Source: JAGQZY01 sp965219545 (lineage in GTDB: Bacteria > Bdellovibrionota > Bdellovibrionia > Bdellovibrionales > JAGQZY01). Taken from it: a stretch of DNA of 64,000 nucleotides. Position 1 is the stretch's first letter. The number at the start of each line of letters is the position of its first letter. This document shows, one piece after another, positions 27,573 to 36,711 of the stretch. Position numbers and translations under genes: made by a program. The stretch is from positions 1 to 64,000 of the forward strand of contig CBDCNX010000002.1 of the NCBI GenBank assembly GCA_965219545.1. The letters run 5' to 3'. The notes under the pieces were generated by a model. The model was not told where the DNA came from. It ran no database searches and worked only from the letters and a program-made list of their open reading frames with translations.

Positions 27573-27752
27573 ATGGCTAAAAAAGGCAAAGTTAAAATTA
27601 TCACTCTGGAATGCACCGAAGCCCGTGGTTTGGGTCGCCCCCCATCCCGTTACACCACCAAAAAAAACACCCAAACTCACACGGAACGCCTTGAAAAAAA
27701 GAAATACAACCCCTTTCTCAAAAAACACACCCTCCACAAAGAAGTGAAATAG
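27573..27752 (+). CDS. rpmG: 50S ribosomal protein L33
   Basis: 59 residues, ATG at 27573. The family pattern is clear: KIITLECTEARG, RPPSRYTTKKN, then ERLEKKKYNPFLKKHTLHKE. The paired Cys motifs of the zinc form are missing (a single Cys remains), so this is a zinc-independent type. A longer in-frame extension to 27069 is the reverse shadow of the CysQ-MazG gene and is not used. Its promoter must lie in the 78-bp divergent gap. Confidence 0.93.
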   Translation: MAKKGKVKIITLECTEARGLGRPPSRYTTKKNTQTHTERLEKKKYNPFLKKHTLHKEVK

Positions 27753-27859
27753 GCCCCTTAAAAGAGTGATCCGTGCTTCAAAAACAGTTCTCCCCAACCT
27801 CTTGTTTTGCATTTTTTCTTTCGCAGGGAGTCAGGATGAAAAGATAGTATAGAACAAAA

Positions 27860-28915
27860 ATGACCAGTCACTCGGATTTGACCTTTATCACCAACGAAAA
27901 CAGTCAGAATCTTCTGGAAAGATTCAAGGTTTTAATCAAAGATACGGAACTTTTCGACGTTCTGGTGGGTTATTTTTACACCAGTGGCTTTCATACCCTA
28001 TACAAGTCCCTTGAGAGTACAAAGAAAATCCGTATTCTCATTGGCATTAGTACAAATAAAGAAACAGTGGACATAATAAGCCAAGTTGAAAAATCAAAAC
28101 AATATGAAATGCAATTCTCCCATGCGGAGACAAAAAAGCATTTCTCAAGTCTTTTGGTTAGTGAAATGGAAAACTCCCAAGACAGCCAGGCTGTTGAAGA
28201 AGGGATCGTAAAGTTTGTGGATTGGTTAAGAAGTGGTCAATTGGAAATTAAAGCCTATCCCACAGAAAACCTTCACGCCAAGCTCTATATCATGTCTTTT
28301 CCTGAAGAGGACCGGGACGCAGGTCGTGTGATTACCGGTTCCAGCAATTTCACAAAATCAGGACTGGTGGATAATCTGGAATTTAACGTGGAACTTAAAA
28401 ACAGAGCGGATTATGAGTTTGCAAAAAACAAATTTAATGAGCTTTGGGAAAACGCCGTGGATGTCAAAGACAAGTATCTTGAAACCATCAGAGAAAAAAC
28501 ATGGTTGAATGATAGTATCACTCCCTATGAGCTTTACTTGAAATTTCTCTATGAATATTTTAAGGACGAACTTCACCAGATGGATGAGGTTTTGTTCAAA
28601 TACATACCCCAGGGATTTAAGGAACTGGAATATCAGGAGCAAGCTGTTTTAAACGCCAAAAAGATCCTCAGTGAGTATGGAGGGGTTTTTGTTTCCGATG
28701 TTGTGGGGCTTGGAAAGACTTATGTCTCAGCCCTGCTTGCAAGCCAGTTAAACGACAGGACTTTGGTTATAGCTCCTCCCATTTTACTTGATGAAACAAA
28801 CCCCGGATCATGGAAAAATGTTTTTTCCGATTTTAAGGTGGCTGCTAACTTTGAATCTCTTGGGAAACTGGATCGTCTTATTTCCCAGGGAACAGAGAAA
28901 TATAAAAAGAAATAA
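27860..28915 (+). pseudogene. PLD-nuclease/SNF2 helicase, truncated
   Basis: The first 351 residues of what is normally a protein of about 1000. Residues 10-200 form a phospholipase-D-like nuclease domain with one HKD motif (HAKLYI, GSSNFT). From 260 the SNF2 ATPase begins (QEQAVLNAKKIL, motif I DVVGLGKTY, ALLASQL). The frame ends after LISQGTEKYKKK, just before motif II, and the following 100 bases do not restore it. Full-length relatives are common in defence islands. Here only a fragment is left, next to another remnant at 28992. Confidence 0.7.
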
Positions 28916-28991
28916 AGAACTGTTTTTAAACGCCACAAATGAAGAGGAAAAAGAATTCACCCAGCATCAGGGAAGAGGTCAGGACAGTTCT

Positions 28992-29276
28992 TTAAAGAGA
29001 GGTCTGACTTCCCGGTTCCACATAATAACGACGGTTTAAAAGGATTGTTCTGATTTCAGGATTATCGGAAAACCTTGATTCAATGGCTGTTAGATAATTT
29101 CCAGGCGTTCTTGTATCTGCATCCATATGAGCAATAAAGTGTTGATCCAAATCTCTATGGGAAACAGCTTCCATGGCTTTTTCAAATCCAAGGTTTCTTA
29201 AAGCACCGATATTTCTTTCACGAAAACCCGGAGACACCCGATCGACAACAATGATCCTGACCCCCAGTTCTTTCAA
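28992..29276 (-). pseudogene. Family 2 glycosyltransferase fragment
   Basis: 94 residues with GT-A features: RIIVVDRVSPGFRERN, then NIGALRNLGFEKAM, and the DxD-like HMDADTR. Both the nucleotide-binding N-terminus and the acceptor half are missing. It faces the truncated helicase across a short junction, consistent with a deletion that fused two broken genes. Confidence 0.5.
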
Positions 29277-29374
29277 ATAAATAATGCAGAAGTCGTTTTT
29301 TGACTATGTGCATTAAAATAGACCTTGATCTTCTCCCTGGAAACAGACGGATAGACAAAAAATTCCGGATGAGT

Positions 29375-29444
29375 TATACCAATCGTGTTTGAACATTCTA
29401 TCTTAAAAGATAAAAACCCATGAATTTTCAAACAGAATAGTATA
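29375..29444. repeat. Family-1 repeat, about 70-bp diverged copy
   Basis: TATACCAATCGTGTTTGAAC at the left and TTTTCAAACAGAATAGTATA at the right, forming a long palindrome. It lies about 80 bp before rpmI, in the likely promoter or leader region of the L35-L20 operon. Confidence 0.65.
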
Positions 29445-29522
29445 AAAAAGCCTGTATCTTCCAGAGGCCATAAAAAAGCGGAAACCTGAAAAGGACACCC
29501 GCCTTTGGGGAAAGGAAAAACA

Positions 29523-29717
29523 GTGAAACAAAAAACCCATTCAGGTTCCAAGAAGCGGTTTCGTGTGAAAAGCCGCCAGCAAATAAAACGGGCCCAAAGG
29601 GGCTTACGACATATCCTCAGTAACAAAAGCTCAAAAAGAAAGAGACACCTTGGGGATAAAGCCTATGTCCATCAAGCCAATCTCAAAAACATTCAAAAAT
29701 GTTTAAATCTTTTTTAA
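29523..29717 (+). CDS. rpmI: 50S ribosomal protein L35
   Basis: 64 residues. GTG start at 29523 (VKQKTHSGSKKRFRVK) behind the purine-rich GGGGAAAGGAAAAAC; an upstream in-frame start at 29505 would put this site inside the gene. The conserved GLRHILSNKSSKRKRHLG is present. Followed 12 bp later by rplT. The usual leader gene infC is not upstream. Confidence 0.92.
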   Translation: MKQKTHSGSKKRFRVKSRQQIKRAQRGLRHILSNKSSKRKRHLGDKAYVHQANLKNIQKCLNLF

Positions 29718-29729
29718 AGGGAGCTTAAA

Positions 29730-30080
29730 ATGCGTGTAAAAAGAGGTTTTAAAGCCAGGAAACGACGAAACAGGGTTTTAGACAAAGCGGAAGGCTACCA
29801 GGGGGCGGGAAGTCGGGTTTTTTCCGTTGCCAAAGAAAAAAACGACCGTGGCATGGCCTATGCCTACCGGGACCGTAAGGTGAGAAAAAGGGATTTTCGC
29901 AAACTTTGGATTATTCGTATCGCTGCTGCCGCCAAACTCAACGGAACCAGTTATTCAAAACTCATGGGGGCCATTAACCAATCCAATATCAAATTGGATA
30001 GAAAAATTCTGGCCGATATGGCTGTCCATGATGCAGAAAGTTTTTCCCAAATTGTACAACAAACCCTGTCCACCCACTGA
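29730..30080 (+). CDS. rplT: 50S ribosomal protein L20
   Basis: 116 residues, complete. Basic N-terminal extension (RVKRGFKARKRRNRVLDKAEG), then RDRKVRKRDFRKLWIIRI and LNGTSYSKLMGAI. AGGGAGC lies before the ATG. Needed for 50S assembly; in many bacteria it also represses its own operon. Confidence 0.95.
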   Translation: MRVKRGFKARKRRNRVLDKAEGYQGAGSRVFSVAKEKNDRGMAYAYRDRKVRKRDFRKLWIIRIAAAAKLNGTSYSKLMGAINQSNIKLDRKILADMAVHDAESFSQIVQQTLSTH

Positions 30081-30084
30081 AAAC

Positions 30085-31134
30085 TTGAAAACAGACAATT
30101 CCTCTCCCAAAGTTTTTGAACAGAGAAAAAAGGACCACATCAGTCTTTCATTAAAAAGCCAGAGCCAGGCCCTAAACAACCAGTTTTCCTTTTTAAAATT
30201 TCAACACAACCCTCTTCCTGAAATTGATTTTCACGAGGTTCAATTAAAAACCCGGGTTTTTGGTAAAGATCTAAAATCACCCCTTTTTGTCAGCTCCATG
30301 ACCTTGGGGCATGAAAAGGCTTCTGCTATTAACAACATTCTCATCTCCCAATGCAGGAAAAGGGGATGGATGATGGGGGTGGGGTCCCAAAGAAGACAGC
30401 TTTTTGATCCTTCAGCCTTCAAAGAATGTGAATCACTGAGGTCGGACTTTCCCGATGTTGTGCTTTTTGGTAATCTGGGGCTTTCCCAACTCATCACAAC
30501 TCCGGTGGATAAAATCCAAAGTCTTGTGGATTCCCTGAAAGCCCAGTTCATGGTGATCCACACCAATCCCCTGCAGGAGGCTCTTCAACCGGAAGGCACT
30601 CCACTTTTCAAGGGGGGAATGAAGGCTCTGGAAAAGCTTTGCGGAAAACTCAACTGCCCTGTGGTTTTAAAGGAAACAGGCTGTGGTTTTTCCCTGGAAA
30701 GCTTTAAGTGTTTGACAGGATTGGGTTTGGCCGCCATTGATGTCAGTGGTTTTGGAGGAACTCACTGGGGAAGAGTTGAAGGTTTAAGGCAAAAGGAAAC
30801 GGATATGGGATACAAAGTAGCCAATACTTTTTTTAACTGGGGTCTGTCCACAGTGGAATCCCTGGAAAACGGTCTTGAATCCGGCTTTGATGGAGAACTT
30901 TGGGCTTCAGGAGGTGTGCGTAGTGGTCTGGATGCCGCCAAATCACTGGCTCTGGGAGCTTCCAAAGTGGGCTATGCCCAGCCCATTCTGGAAGCCGCTC
31001 TCAAAGGAAGTCAAAGTCTTTCAGAAAAAATGACTCAACTGGAGCAGGAATTGAAGGTGACTTTGTTCTGTCTCGGGCTTACTAATATTGAATCCCTCAT
31101 TGGCCAAAAGGAGCTTTTGTCATGGCAGACATAG
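30085..31134 (+). CDS. fni: Type 2 isopentenyl-diphosphate delta-isomerase (FMN-dependent)
   Basis: Converts IPP to DMAPP at the end of the mevalonate route. Family marks: EQRKKDHISL near the start, SSMTLGHEKASAIN, MMGVGSQRR, VVLFGNLGLSQL, the FMN phosphate site SGGVRSGLDAAKSLALGA and ALKG near the end. The frame is open from 30028 inside rplT. A TTG at 30085 just after the rplT stop is the most sensible start, though no good ribosome site is seen, so coupling to L20 translation is likely. Overlaps mvaA by 13 bases. Confidence 0.88.
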   Translation: MKTDNSSPKVFEQRKKDHISLSLKSQSQALNNQFSFLKFQHNPLPEIDFHEVQLKTRVFGKDLKSPLFVSSMTLGHEKASAINNILISQCRKRGWMMGVGSQRRQLFDPSAFKECESLRSDFPDVVLFGNLGLSQLITTPVDKIQSLVDSLKAQFMVIHTNPLQEALQPEGTPLFKGGMKALEKLCGKLNCPVVLKETGCGFSLESFKCLTGLGLAAIDVSGFGGTHWGRVEGLRQKETDMGYKVANTFFNWGLSTVESLENGLESGFDGELWASGGVRSGLDAAKSLALGASKVGYAQPILEAALKGSQSLSEKMTQLEQELKVTLFCLGLTNIESLIGQKELLSWQT

Positions 31135-32444
31135 AACATCTGTTTAGAGGTTTTTCCAAACTCAATCGGGATCAAAGGTTTCAACGTCTCCTTGAAATGA
31201 AAGCCCTCACAAAAGGTGACATTGAATACCTTAAAACCGGTGGAGTTCACGACTTGTCTTTAGCGGATAACTTTATTGAAAACTCCATAGGTTATTTTCA
31301 ACTCCCTTTGGGGGTGGCCACCAACTTTAATATTGACGGCACGGACCGAATCATTCCCATGGCCGTTGAAGAAACATCCATCATAGCGGCAGCCAGTAAA
31401 ACCGCCAGATGGGTTCGACAGAATGGAAAAATCACCACATCCATCAAAGGACAAAGCATTTTGGGGCAAATCCAGATCGGGAAGGTCAAAAACTTCCAAA
31501 AACTGGAAAAACTTCTGACTGATAAAAAGCGGGAGTGGATAAGACAGGCCAATGAACAGGTGGCCCCGGGTATGGTCCATCGTGGTGGGGGTGTTGAGGA
31601 TATTATCCTTCGCTCTGTGAACTCCGAAAAAGGTCAGAACATGGCCGTTTTTCATGTTCATTTCAACCCCTGTGATGCCATGGGAGCCAATGTTATCAAT
31701 CAGATCTGTGAGTACCTGAAAACCCCCATTGAACAGGCCAGTGGTGAAAGGGTCACCATGTGTATTCTCTCCAATCTGACAGACAGTAAACTCACCCAAG
31801 CCCAGGTCATCCTGGAAAACATTGAAAAGGAAATGGGTGAAAAAATCGAAGAAGCCTCCCTTTTTGCCGAAAGTGACCCCTACAGAGCGGCCACAAACAA
31901 CAAAGGGGTTCTCAATGGCATTGACCCCATTCTTATTGCCACAGGCAATGACTGGAGAGCTGTGGAAGCTGGAATCCACGCTTTTGCCAGCCGGGAAGGT
32001 CAATACCGTTCCATCACAAAATGGCGTTATAACAATGGAACCCTTATTGGAAATTTTAAGGCTCCCCTTGTTGTGGGAACTGTGGGCGGAGTGACATCCC
32101 TTCATCCCACAGCCCGCTTGTGCCTTGAAATGCTCAATGTCAAAAAGGCTTCCGAACTGTCCCGTGTTTGTGCCGCCGTTGGTTTGGTTCAAAATCTGGG
32201 AGCCATCAAAGCACTGACCACTGTGGGTATCATCGAGGGACACATGAAACTTCATATTAAAAATCTCACCATTGGGGTGGGAGCTTCCAAAGAGGAAAGT
32301 CAGCCTTTGCAAAAAAAACTGGAACAGCTTCTGGCCGTAAAAAAGCGAATCTCCCACAGTGATGCCTGGAAAATCCTACAGAGAATCAGAAAGTTGCAAC
32401 TCACCAGGGACAGAAGGGTTTTAGCCAACGATTCCTCTTCCTGA
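31122..32444 (+). CDS. mvaA: Hydroxymethylglutaryl-CoA reductase, class II
   Basis: Makes mevalonate from HMG-CoA, the committed step of the pathway. 440 residues, the length of the class II enzymes. Motifs: the catalytic glutamate in AVEETSIIAAASK, the cofactor loop CDAMGANVIN, ATNNKGVLNGIDP with the active-site lysine, the catalytic aspartate region further on, and a C-terminal GHMKLHIKNL with the conserved histidine. Lies between fni and a GHMP kinase on the same strand, forming a mevalonate operon. Confidence 0.93.
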   Translation: MADIEHLFRGFSKLNRDQRFQRLLEMKALTKGDIEYLKTGGVHDLSLADNFIENSIGYFQLPLGVATNFNIDGTDRIIPMAVEETSIIAAASKTARWVRQNGKITTSIKGQSILGQIQIGKVKNFQKLEKLLTDKKREWIRQANEQVAPGMVHRGGGVEDIILRSVNSEKGQNMAVFHVHFNPCDAMGANVINQICEYLKTPIEQASGERVTMCILSNLTDSKLTQAQVILENIEKEMGEKIEEASLFAESDPYRAATNNKGVLNGIDPILIATGNDWRAVEAGIHAFASREGQYRSITKWRYNNGTLIGNFKAPLVVGTVGGVTSLHPTARLCLEMLNVKKASELSRVCAAVGLVQNLGAIKALTTVGIIEGHMKLHIKNLTIGVGASKEESQPLQKKLEQLLAVKKRISHSDAWKILQRIRKLQLTRDRRVLANDSSS

Positions 32445-32452
32445 GATCAAGT

Positions 32453-32526
32453 TATACTGATCGTGTTTGAGTTTTCATGGAATTTCTCTATGGAAATAGC
32501 ATGAAAAATAAATGATCTTTAGTATA
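32453..32526. repeat. Family-1 repeat, full 74-bp copy
   Basis: TATACTGATCGTGTTTGAG at the left, ATGATCTTTAGTATA at the right, core TTTCATGGAATTTCTCTATG. It sits between mvaA and the GHMP kinase gene, 8 bp after the mvaA stop. Confidence 0.85.
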
Positions 32527-32570
32527 AATTATGTTTGAATTTTCCCGTTTTTGATTGGAGAGATAACACC

Positions 32571-33572
32571 TTGCCAATGTCTTTTTGTTTTGAAATTCCC
32601 AGTAAAACTTTTGTGATCGGCGAGTACCTGGCTTTGGAGGGAACAGCGTCCATGCTTTTGGCCACAAAACCCTGTTTCATTGTCAAAACAAAAAGTGTGT
32701 CCCCTCACCTTGAAAATTCTGAAGACTCCGATAGATTATTCACTGAGTTTCATCCCGACAGCCCCGCCGGAAAACTGTGTAGACAACTCAAACAAAAAGA
32801 AACTTATTTTATTGAAGACCCCCATGAAAATGGTGGAGGCTTTGGACGTTCCACAGCCGAGTATCTCTCTGTATTCATCCATGACCTGATTCTAAAGAAA
32901 AAAAGTTTCAACTCAACAGAAAATTCCCGTACAGTTTCACCTGTTGAAGAAACCAAAACCCCGGAAATAGAGTTTTACAGAGGAAAACAGGAAGTCAATG
33001 AGTTCATTCTTAATAACCTGCGGAGTTTTATTGCCACCTACCAAAGCTGCGTTTCCAATTACAAACCCAGTGGAGCGGATCTTGTGGCTCAGGTCTGTGG
33101 CGGTCTCTGTTGGTATGACGGTATGAATTTTTCCTGTGAACAGTTGGGTTGGCCTTTTCCGGGTTATGATATCTGCATTTTCAAAACCGGTTACAAGCAA
33201 AAAACCCACAAACATCTCAGGGACATAAAAAACAAAAATCTTAAACTCCTTATACCCACGTTAATCTCAGCCAGACTCTCCCTGGAACAGGCCAACTTGA
33301 GAATGTTTTGTCAATCCATCAACGATTATTACGATATTTTAGGGGGATTGGGTCTCAGTGACCCAAAAGTTCAGGCCCGTGTTCACCGGTTAAGGGAACA
33401 ACCTGAAGTTTTGGCGGCCAAAGCCTGTGGAGCCATGGGCATGGACACAGTCCTGATCATCTCCCGCCTGTCCGATGAAAACAAAGTCAGGAAATTTGCA
33501 GAAGAACAGGGTTTTTCCCTGGTCTCTCAACTAAAACAAAGCCATCCTGGAGTTTGTTACAGTTTGTATTGA
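32571..33572 (+). CDS. GHMP kinase of the mevalonate pathway (mevalonate or phosphomevalonate kinase)
   Basis: About 333 residues. N-terminal IPSKTFVIGEYLALEG is the first GHMP motif of mevalonate/phosphomevalonate kinases. GGGFGRSTAEYLSV takes the place of the ATP-binding GLGSSA loop, and SGADLVAQVCGG gives the catalytic-aspartate region. The third motif is AKACGAMGMDTVLII. TTG at 32571 has GGAGAG 8 bases upstream; ATG at 32577 is the alternative. Context (fni, mvaA) supports a mevalonate role, but which of the two phosphorylations it does cannot be told. The decarboxylase and the second kinase are not in the window. Confidence 0.8.
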   Translation: MPMSFCFEIPSKTFVIGEYLALEGTASMLLATKPCFIVKTKSVSPHLENSEDSDRLFTEFHPDSPAGKLCRQLKQKETYFIEDPHENGGGFGRSTAEYLSVFIHDLILKKKSFNSTENSRTVSPVEETKTPEIEFYRGKQEVNEFILNNLRSFIATYQSCVSNYKPSGADLVAQVCGGLCWYDGMNFSCEQLGWPFPGYDICIFKTGYKQKTHKHLRDIKNKNLKLLIPTLISARLSLEQANLRMFCQSINDYYDILGGLGLSDPKVQARVHRLREQPEVLAAKACGAMGMDTVLIISRLSDENKVRKFAEEQGFSLVSQLKQSHPGVCYSLY

Positions 33573-33586
33573 AAGACTGTTTATTC

Positions 33587-33660
33587 TATACTGATCGTAT
33601 TTGAAATTTCGTGAATTCAATTCATGGATTTTATCTTTCAAAGATCGTTTATTGTCTTTA
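33587..33660. repeat. Family-1 repeat, diverged copy
   Basis: TATACTGATCGTATTTGAAA is a good left end; the right half is degraded. It fills the gap between the kinase gene and grxB. Confidence 0.5.
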
Positions 33661-33678
33661 AGTGTAAAGGAGAAAAAT

Positions 33679-34338
33679 ATGAAACTTTTTCACTACGATC
33701 ACTGTCCTTATTGTGTAAAGGTACGAATGTTATTGGGATTCAAAAACATAAATTTTGAATTGATAACACTTCTCAATGACGACGAACAAACACCCCTTCA
33801 AATGATTGGTCAGAAAATGGTCCCCATTTTACAAAAACCCGATGGAAGTTTTCTCTCCGAAAGTCTCGATATTATTTCCTATATTGATTCTCTTTCGGAT
33901 TTTGGAAAACCCGTGGTGCATCCTTCCAAAGAGGATTCCCGATTGAGCAAGTGGTTTGAAGAATCCCGTCTTTCCATCTACGGTTTAGCCATGCCCCGAT
34001 GGGTTAAGATGGGTCTTGAGGAGTTTGCCACTCCGTCAGCCATTGATTACTTTGTTAATAAAAAAGAGAAAATGATTGGTTCTTTTAAGGAACACCTGGA
34101 TCGCAGTGATGAACTTATTGAAAAAGCCCAAAAGTCTCTCAAAAATCTGGAGTCTCTTGTTTCACCAAAACCTTTTTTCTGGGGTGAAATTTTGAATCTT
34201 GATGATTTCCATGTTTTTGCCAGTCTTCGCTCTTTAACGACCGTCAGAAATCTGACCTTTCCAGAAAAAATCAACGAATACATGATTTTCATGGAGAAAA
34301 AAACCAAAGTCCCCCTCTATTGGGAAAAAGCTCTGTAG
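33679..34338 (+). CDS. grxB: Glutaredoxin 2 (GST-fold)
   Basis: 219 residues from the ATG at 33679, with AAAGGAG before it; the frame is open further upstream but lacks a start signal. MKLFHYDHCPYCVKVRML carries the CPYC redox pair, and MVPILQKPDGSFLSESLDI the cis-Pro glutathione-binding loop with the SES motif; the rest is the all-helical GST C-terminal domain. Reduces disulfides with glutathione. The TAG stop codon at 34336-34338 is also the first three bases of a family-2 repeat, so the native C-terminus may have been changed slightly. Confidence 0.92.
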   Translation: MKLFHYDHCPYCVKVRMLLGFKNINFELITLLNDDEQTPLQMIGQKMVPILQKPDGSFLSESLDIISYIDSLSDFGKPVVHPSKEDSRLSKWFEESRLSIYGLAMPRWVKMGLEEFATPSAIDYFVNKKEKMIGSFKEHLDRSDELIEKAQKSLKNLESLVSPKPFFWGEILNLDDFHVFASLRSLTTVRNLTFPEKINEYMIFMEKKTKVPLYWEKAL

Positions 34339-34457
34339 TCGGTCCTGAAATTTGACGCAGGTTTCAGGAAGGGATCTTTTAAAAAACCAAAGTTTGTAAA
34401 CACTTAATAACACATAAGCGGGAAGGCTACACAAGCCTCTTATTTCTGGATCTTTCA
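34336..34457 (+). repeat. Family-2 repeat, about 120-bp copy
   Basis: Starts TAGTCGGTCCTGAAATTTGA; the inner part (AACCAAAGTTTGTAAACACT, then ATAACACATAAGCGGGAAGG) is shared in reverse with 50455-50575. It starts exactly at the grxB stop codon. Confidence 0.7.
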
Positions 34458-35018
34458 GGGTGATATCCTATATTGATCCTTTAATAAAAGATCGAGGTTT
34501 ACTGGGAGAAGGACAGTTCGATAGAATCAAGTCATTAAAATTCTGACTCCCTCACAAAAAAGGTGTTCAGTCTGGACTTGAAAAACTTAGATGGGCAATA
34601 CTTCTAATACTTCTCAATTTCTTAAAAAACGCTTTTTATGCTTCTTATACTCCAGAGGATCTTCCGGGCTATGAGAGTAATACAGTGGAAAAAGTGATAA
34701 ATATGAGTGAAGGCCTTGAAACCCTGGGTGTTTCAAAGGATCAATGCAGTCATTATTAGAATCGGAGTCAATAATAATTTTAATTTTTGACTATTTAAGA
34801 ATTTTTAGAGTCATTTTTCAGTGATTCTCAATGGATATCAGTGATCAGAAATAATTCACAACACAAATACCCAATCGGAAAATTAAAGTTATTTCAGTTG
34901 TATACCGATAATATTTACTGGGATGTAGAGGGAGTTAAAACCCTTAAAGTGAATGGGTGTGGTTTTTTAAATCTCTGGTTTTGAATTTAGTTTTTGAAAC
35001 CAAAGAGAGGAGCAAGGT
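34458..35018 (+). other. 560-bp region with short open stretches but no convincing gene
   Basis: 34548-34758 is open and would encode a hydrophobic helix and an acidic tail (LRWAILLILLNFLKNAFYAS, then EDLPGYESNTVEKV), but no start codon with a ribosome site precedes it. 34803-34985 is open in another register (SQWISVIRNNSQHKYPIGKL, then KLFQLYTDNIYWDVEG) and also lacks a start. They look like decayed coding sequence. No family recognised. Confidence 0.35.
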
Positions 35019-36449
35019 ATGGTCCATCGTTTATTACATCCCCGGTTTTCTCAAATTGGGAAAACAGTCAATTTCAATTTCCAGTCTTTTTTTTTCAGAA
35101 TTTATCCATTGGCAATACATTTTTTTATTATTTGTGTTTTTTTCTTTTGTTACTTGAGTGTGGCTAGGGCGAAAGTCAGAAAAGCAAAGATTGACAGACA
35201 AATGATTGAAGCTCTCGACAATTCCATGAACAGCATTGATAATGTGGAGCTTGTTTTAAAGAGGTTTTTTAAAACTCAAAAAGACTATCGTGAAATTGAC
35301 AGAGATCTGGCTCTTCTGGCAAAAAGCGGGATAACAAAAATGAATTTGCATTTTAAACTCAGAGGCAGGGAAGTTTTTTTGAAATCAGGAAAGAAAACAG
35401 TATTTAAATTCAGGCCCTTGACTGCAGGGGATAAAATCAGGGATTTTACTTTTAATGTCAATGGTCAAAAATTTTTTATAGATCCCAATCGCTCTTATTC
35501 TTATCATAAAAAGCGAATGAGAAGTCTTCTTGGTATATCAAGGCAAAGTCTTTTTGAAAGTCTTGTTGTTAAAGAAGCTTGGGCTGTGTTTGTTTTTGCT
35601 ATTCCTCCTGTTACTGCTGTTATTTCTGGTGTTGTTAGTGTGACTACATGGGGTTGGAGAATTTTAACTGCAGCCGGAACTATATCTTATGCAAAAGCAG
35701 TTATAGCAGATGCTGCTGAGGCTGTAACGACGGAAACTGGAGAAATAGAGGAAGATGATGGAGAGTCTTCTGTGACAGATGGTGGTGGTGAAAGTGCGTC
35801 TGCCGCCGAGTCATCTGATTGTTATGCCATAGATAAGAAGAAATTTTATTACAATTGTAAAAACAATGAATGGAGAATATTTGATCCGGGAATCGGTCAG
35901 GGTAAAAATTGTACTCAAAACAAGAGTTATTGTGGATTGAATCTCAACTACACTCACTTTAAAAATCCAGGAGGGACTGGCGGTGGAAAAGAAAAATGTG
36001 TTGAAAAAAGGACTCGAAATGGAGTGGGTATTGCGGGTTACACCCATCGTGATTGTGCCAGTGGGGGTCAAGAGTGTTTAAAGGAAAAAAAGGCCATTGA
36101 TATATGCAATCGGGCGGGTTATGCAAAGTTATATACGAATAATAATTTATTGTTTTTGCAGGAACGCCTGTCAGAACTTATCAATAAAAGTATTCCAAAA
36201 GATTCCAGGCTTCCTTATAAGGATGACTTTCAGGACCAAAACTGTATTGAATTTGCAGAAGGAGATGTTGAAGATAGTGATAAGGGTGGCTGGGGAATGA
36301 AACGGAAGTGGGCAGGAAAGTACTGTAAAGCAGCCAGAGACACCCATGAAGGTTGTTCCGTTGCCGCAAAAAAGTGTTCGTCTAAAATCAAAGAGGATCT
36401 CACCCAAACTGATTCTTCGGAAAGAAGAAGTACAGGGACGGCTCAATAA
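35019..36449 (+). CDS. Exported protein of unknown function, cysteine-rich C-terminus
   Basis: 476 residues, ATG with GAGGAG upstream. Residues about 30-50 are a strongly hydrophobic segment (LAIHFFIICVFFFCYLSVARA), either a signal peptide or an anchor. Residues 55-150 are charged and may be helical. About 190-235 form a second hydrophobic region (WAVFVFAIPPVTAVISGVVS). An acidic, Ser/Gly-rich linker follows at 240-270. The last 200 residues hold about 14 cysteines in pairs (YYNCKNNEW, KNCTQNKSYC), suggesting disulfides in an extracytoplasmic domain. Not recognised. Confidence 0.65.
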   Translation: MVHRLLHPRFSQIGKTVNFNFQSFFFRIYPLAIHFFIICVFFFCYLSVARAKVRKAKIDRQMIEALDNSMNSIDNVELVLKRFFKTQKDYREIDRDLALLAKSGITKMNLHFKLRGREVFLKSGKKTVFKFRPLTAGDKIRDFTFNVNGQKFFIDPNRSYSYHKKRMRSLLGISRQSLFESLVVKEAWAVFVFAIPPVTAVISGVVSVTTWGWRILTAAGTISYAKAVIADAAEAVTTETGEIEEDDGESSVTDGGGESASAAESSDCYAIDKKKFYYNCKNNEWRIFDPGIGQGKNCTQNKSYCGLNLNYTHFKNPGGTGGGKEKCVEKRTRNGVGIAGYTHRDCASGGQECLKEKKAIDICNRAGYAKLYTNNNLLFLQERLSELINKSIPKDSRLPYKDDFQDQNCIEFAEGDVEDSDKGGWGMKRKWAGKYCKAARDTHEGCSVAAKKCSSKIKEDLTQTDSSERRSTGTAQ

Positions 36450-36711
36450 AGGTCAGGAAAGAAACTTCATAAATTGGGAAAATTTTTCAAGAAGTAATGA
36501 ATGACCGCCTTAATTTAAACCCAGGGATGGACTGGCATTCAGACTGTTTCAGGATCGACCTTTTAGTTTTGCGGTCCCCAACCTGTTCTATCTCTCAACA
36601 CTCTTGTAGACCAGTTTGTAATTTTTACAAAACAAAAAAAAGTTATTGTTCCAGATCAATAATAAATATATCTTCGTTAACAATGATTTGTTTCTTCAAA
36701 AGGAGGGGGTT

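Noticed and set aside
31260..32357. Long 365-residue open frame on the minus strand opposite HMG-CoA reductase
   Set aside because: It mirrors the mvaA gene, whose motifs are firm; the antisense translation has no recognisable domain and no ribosome site.
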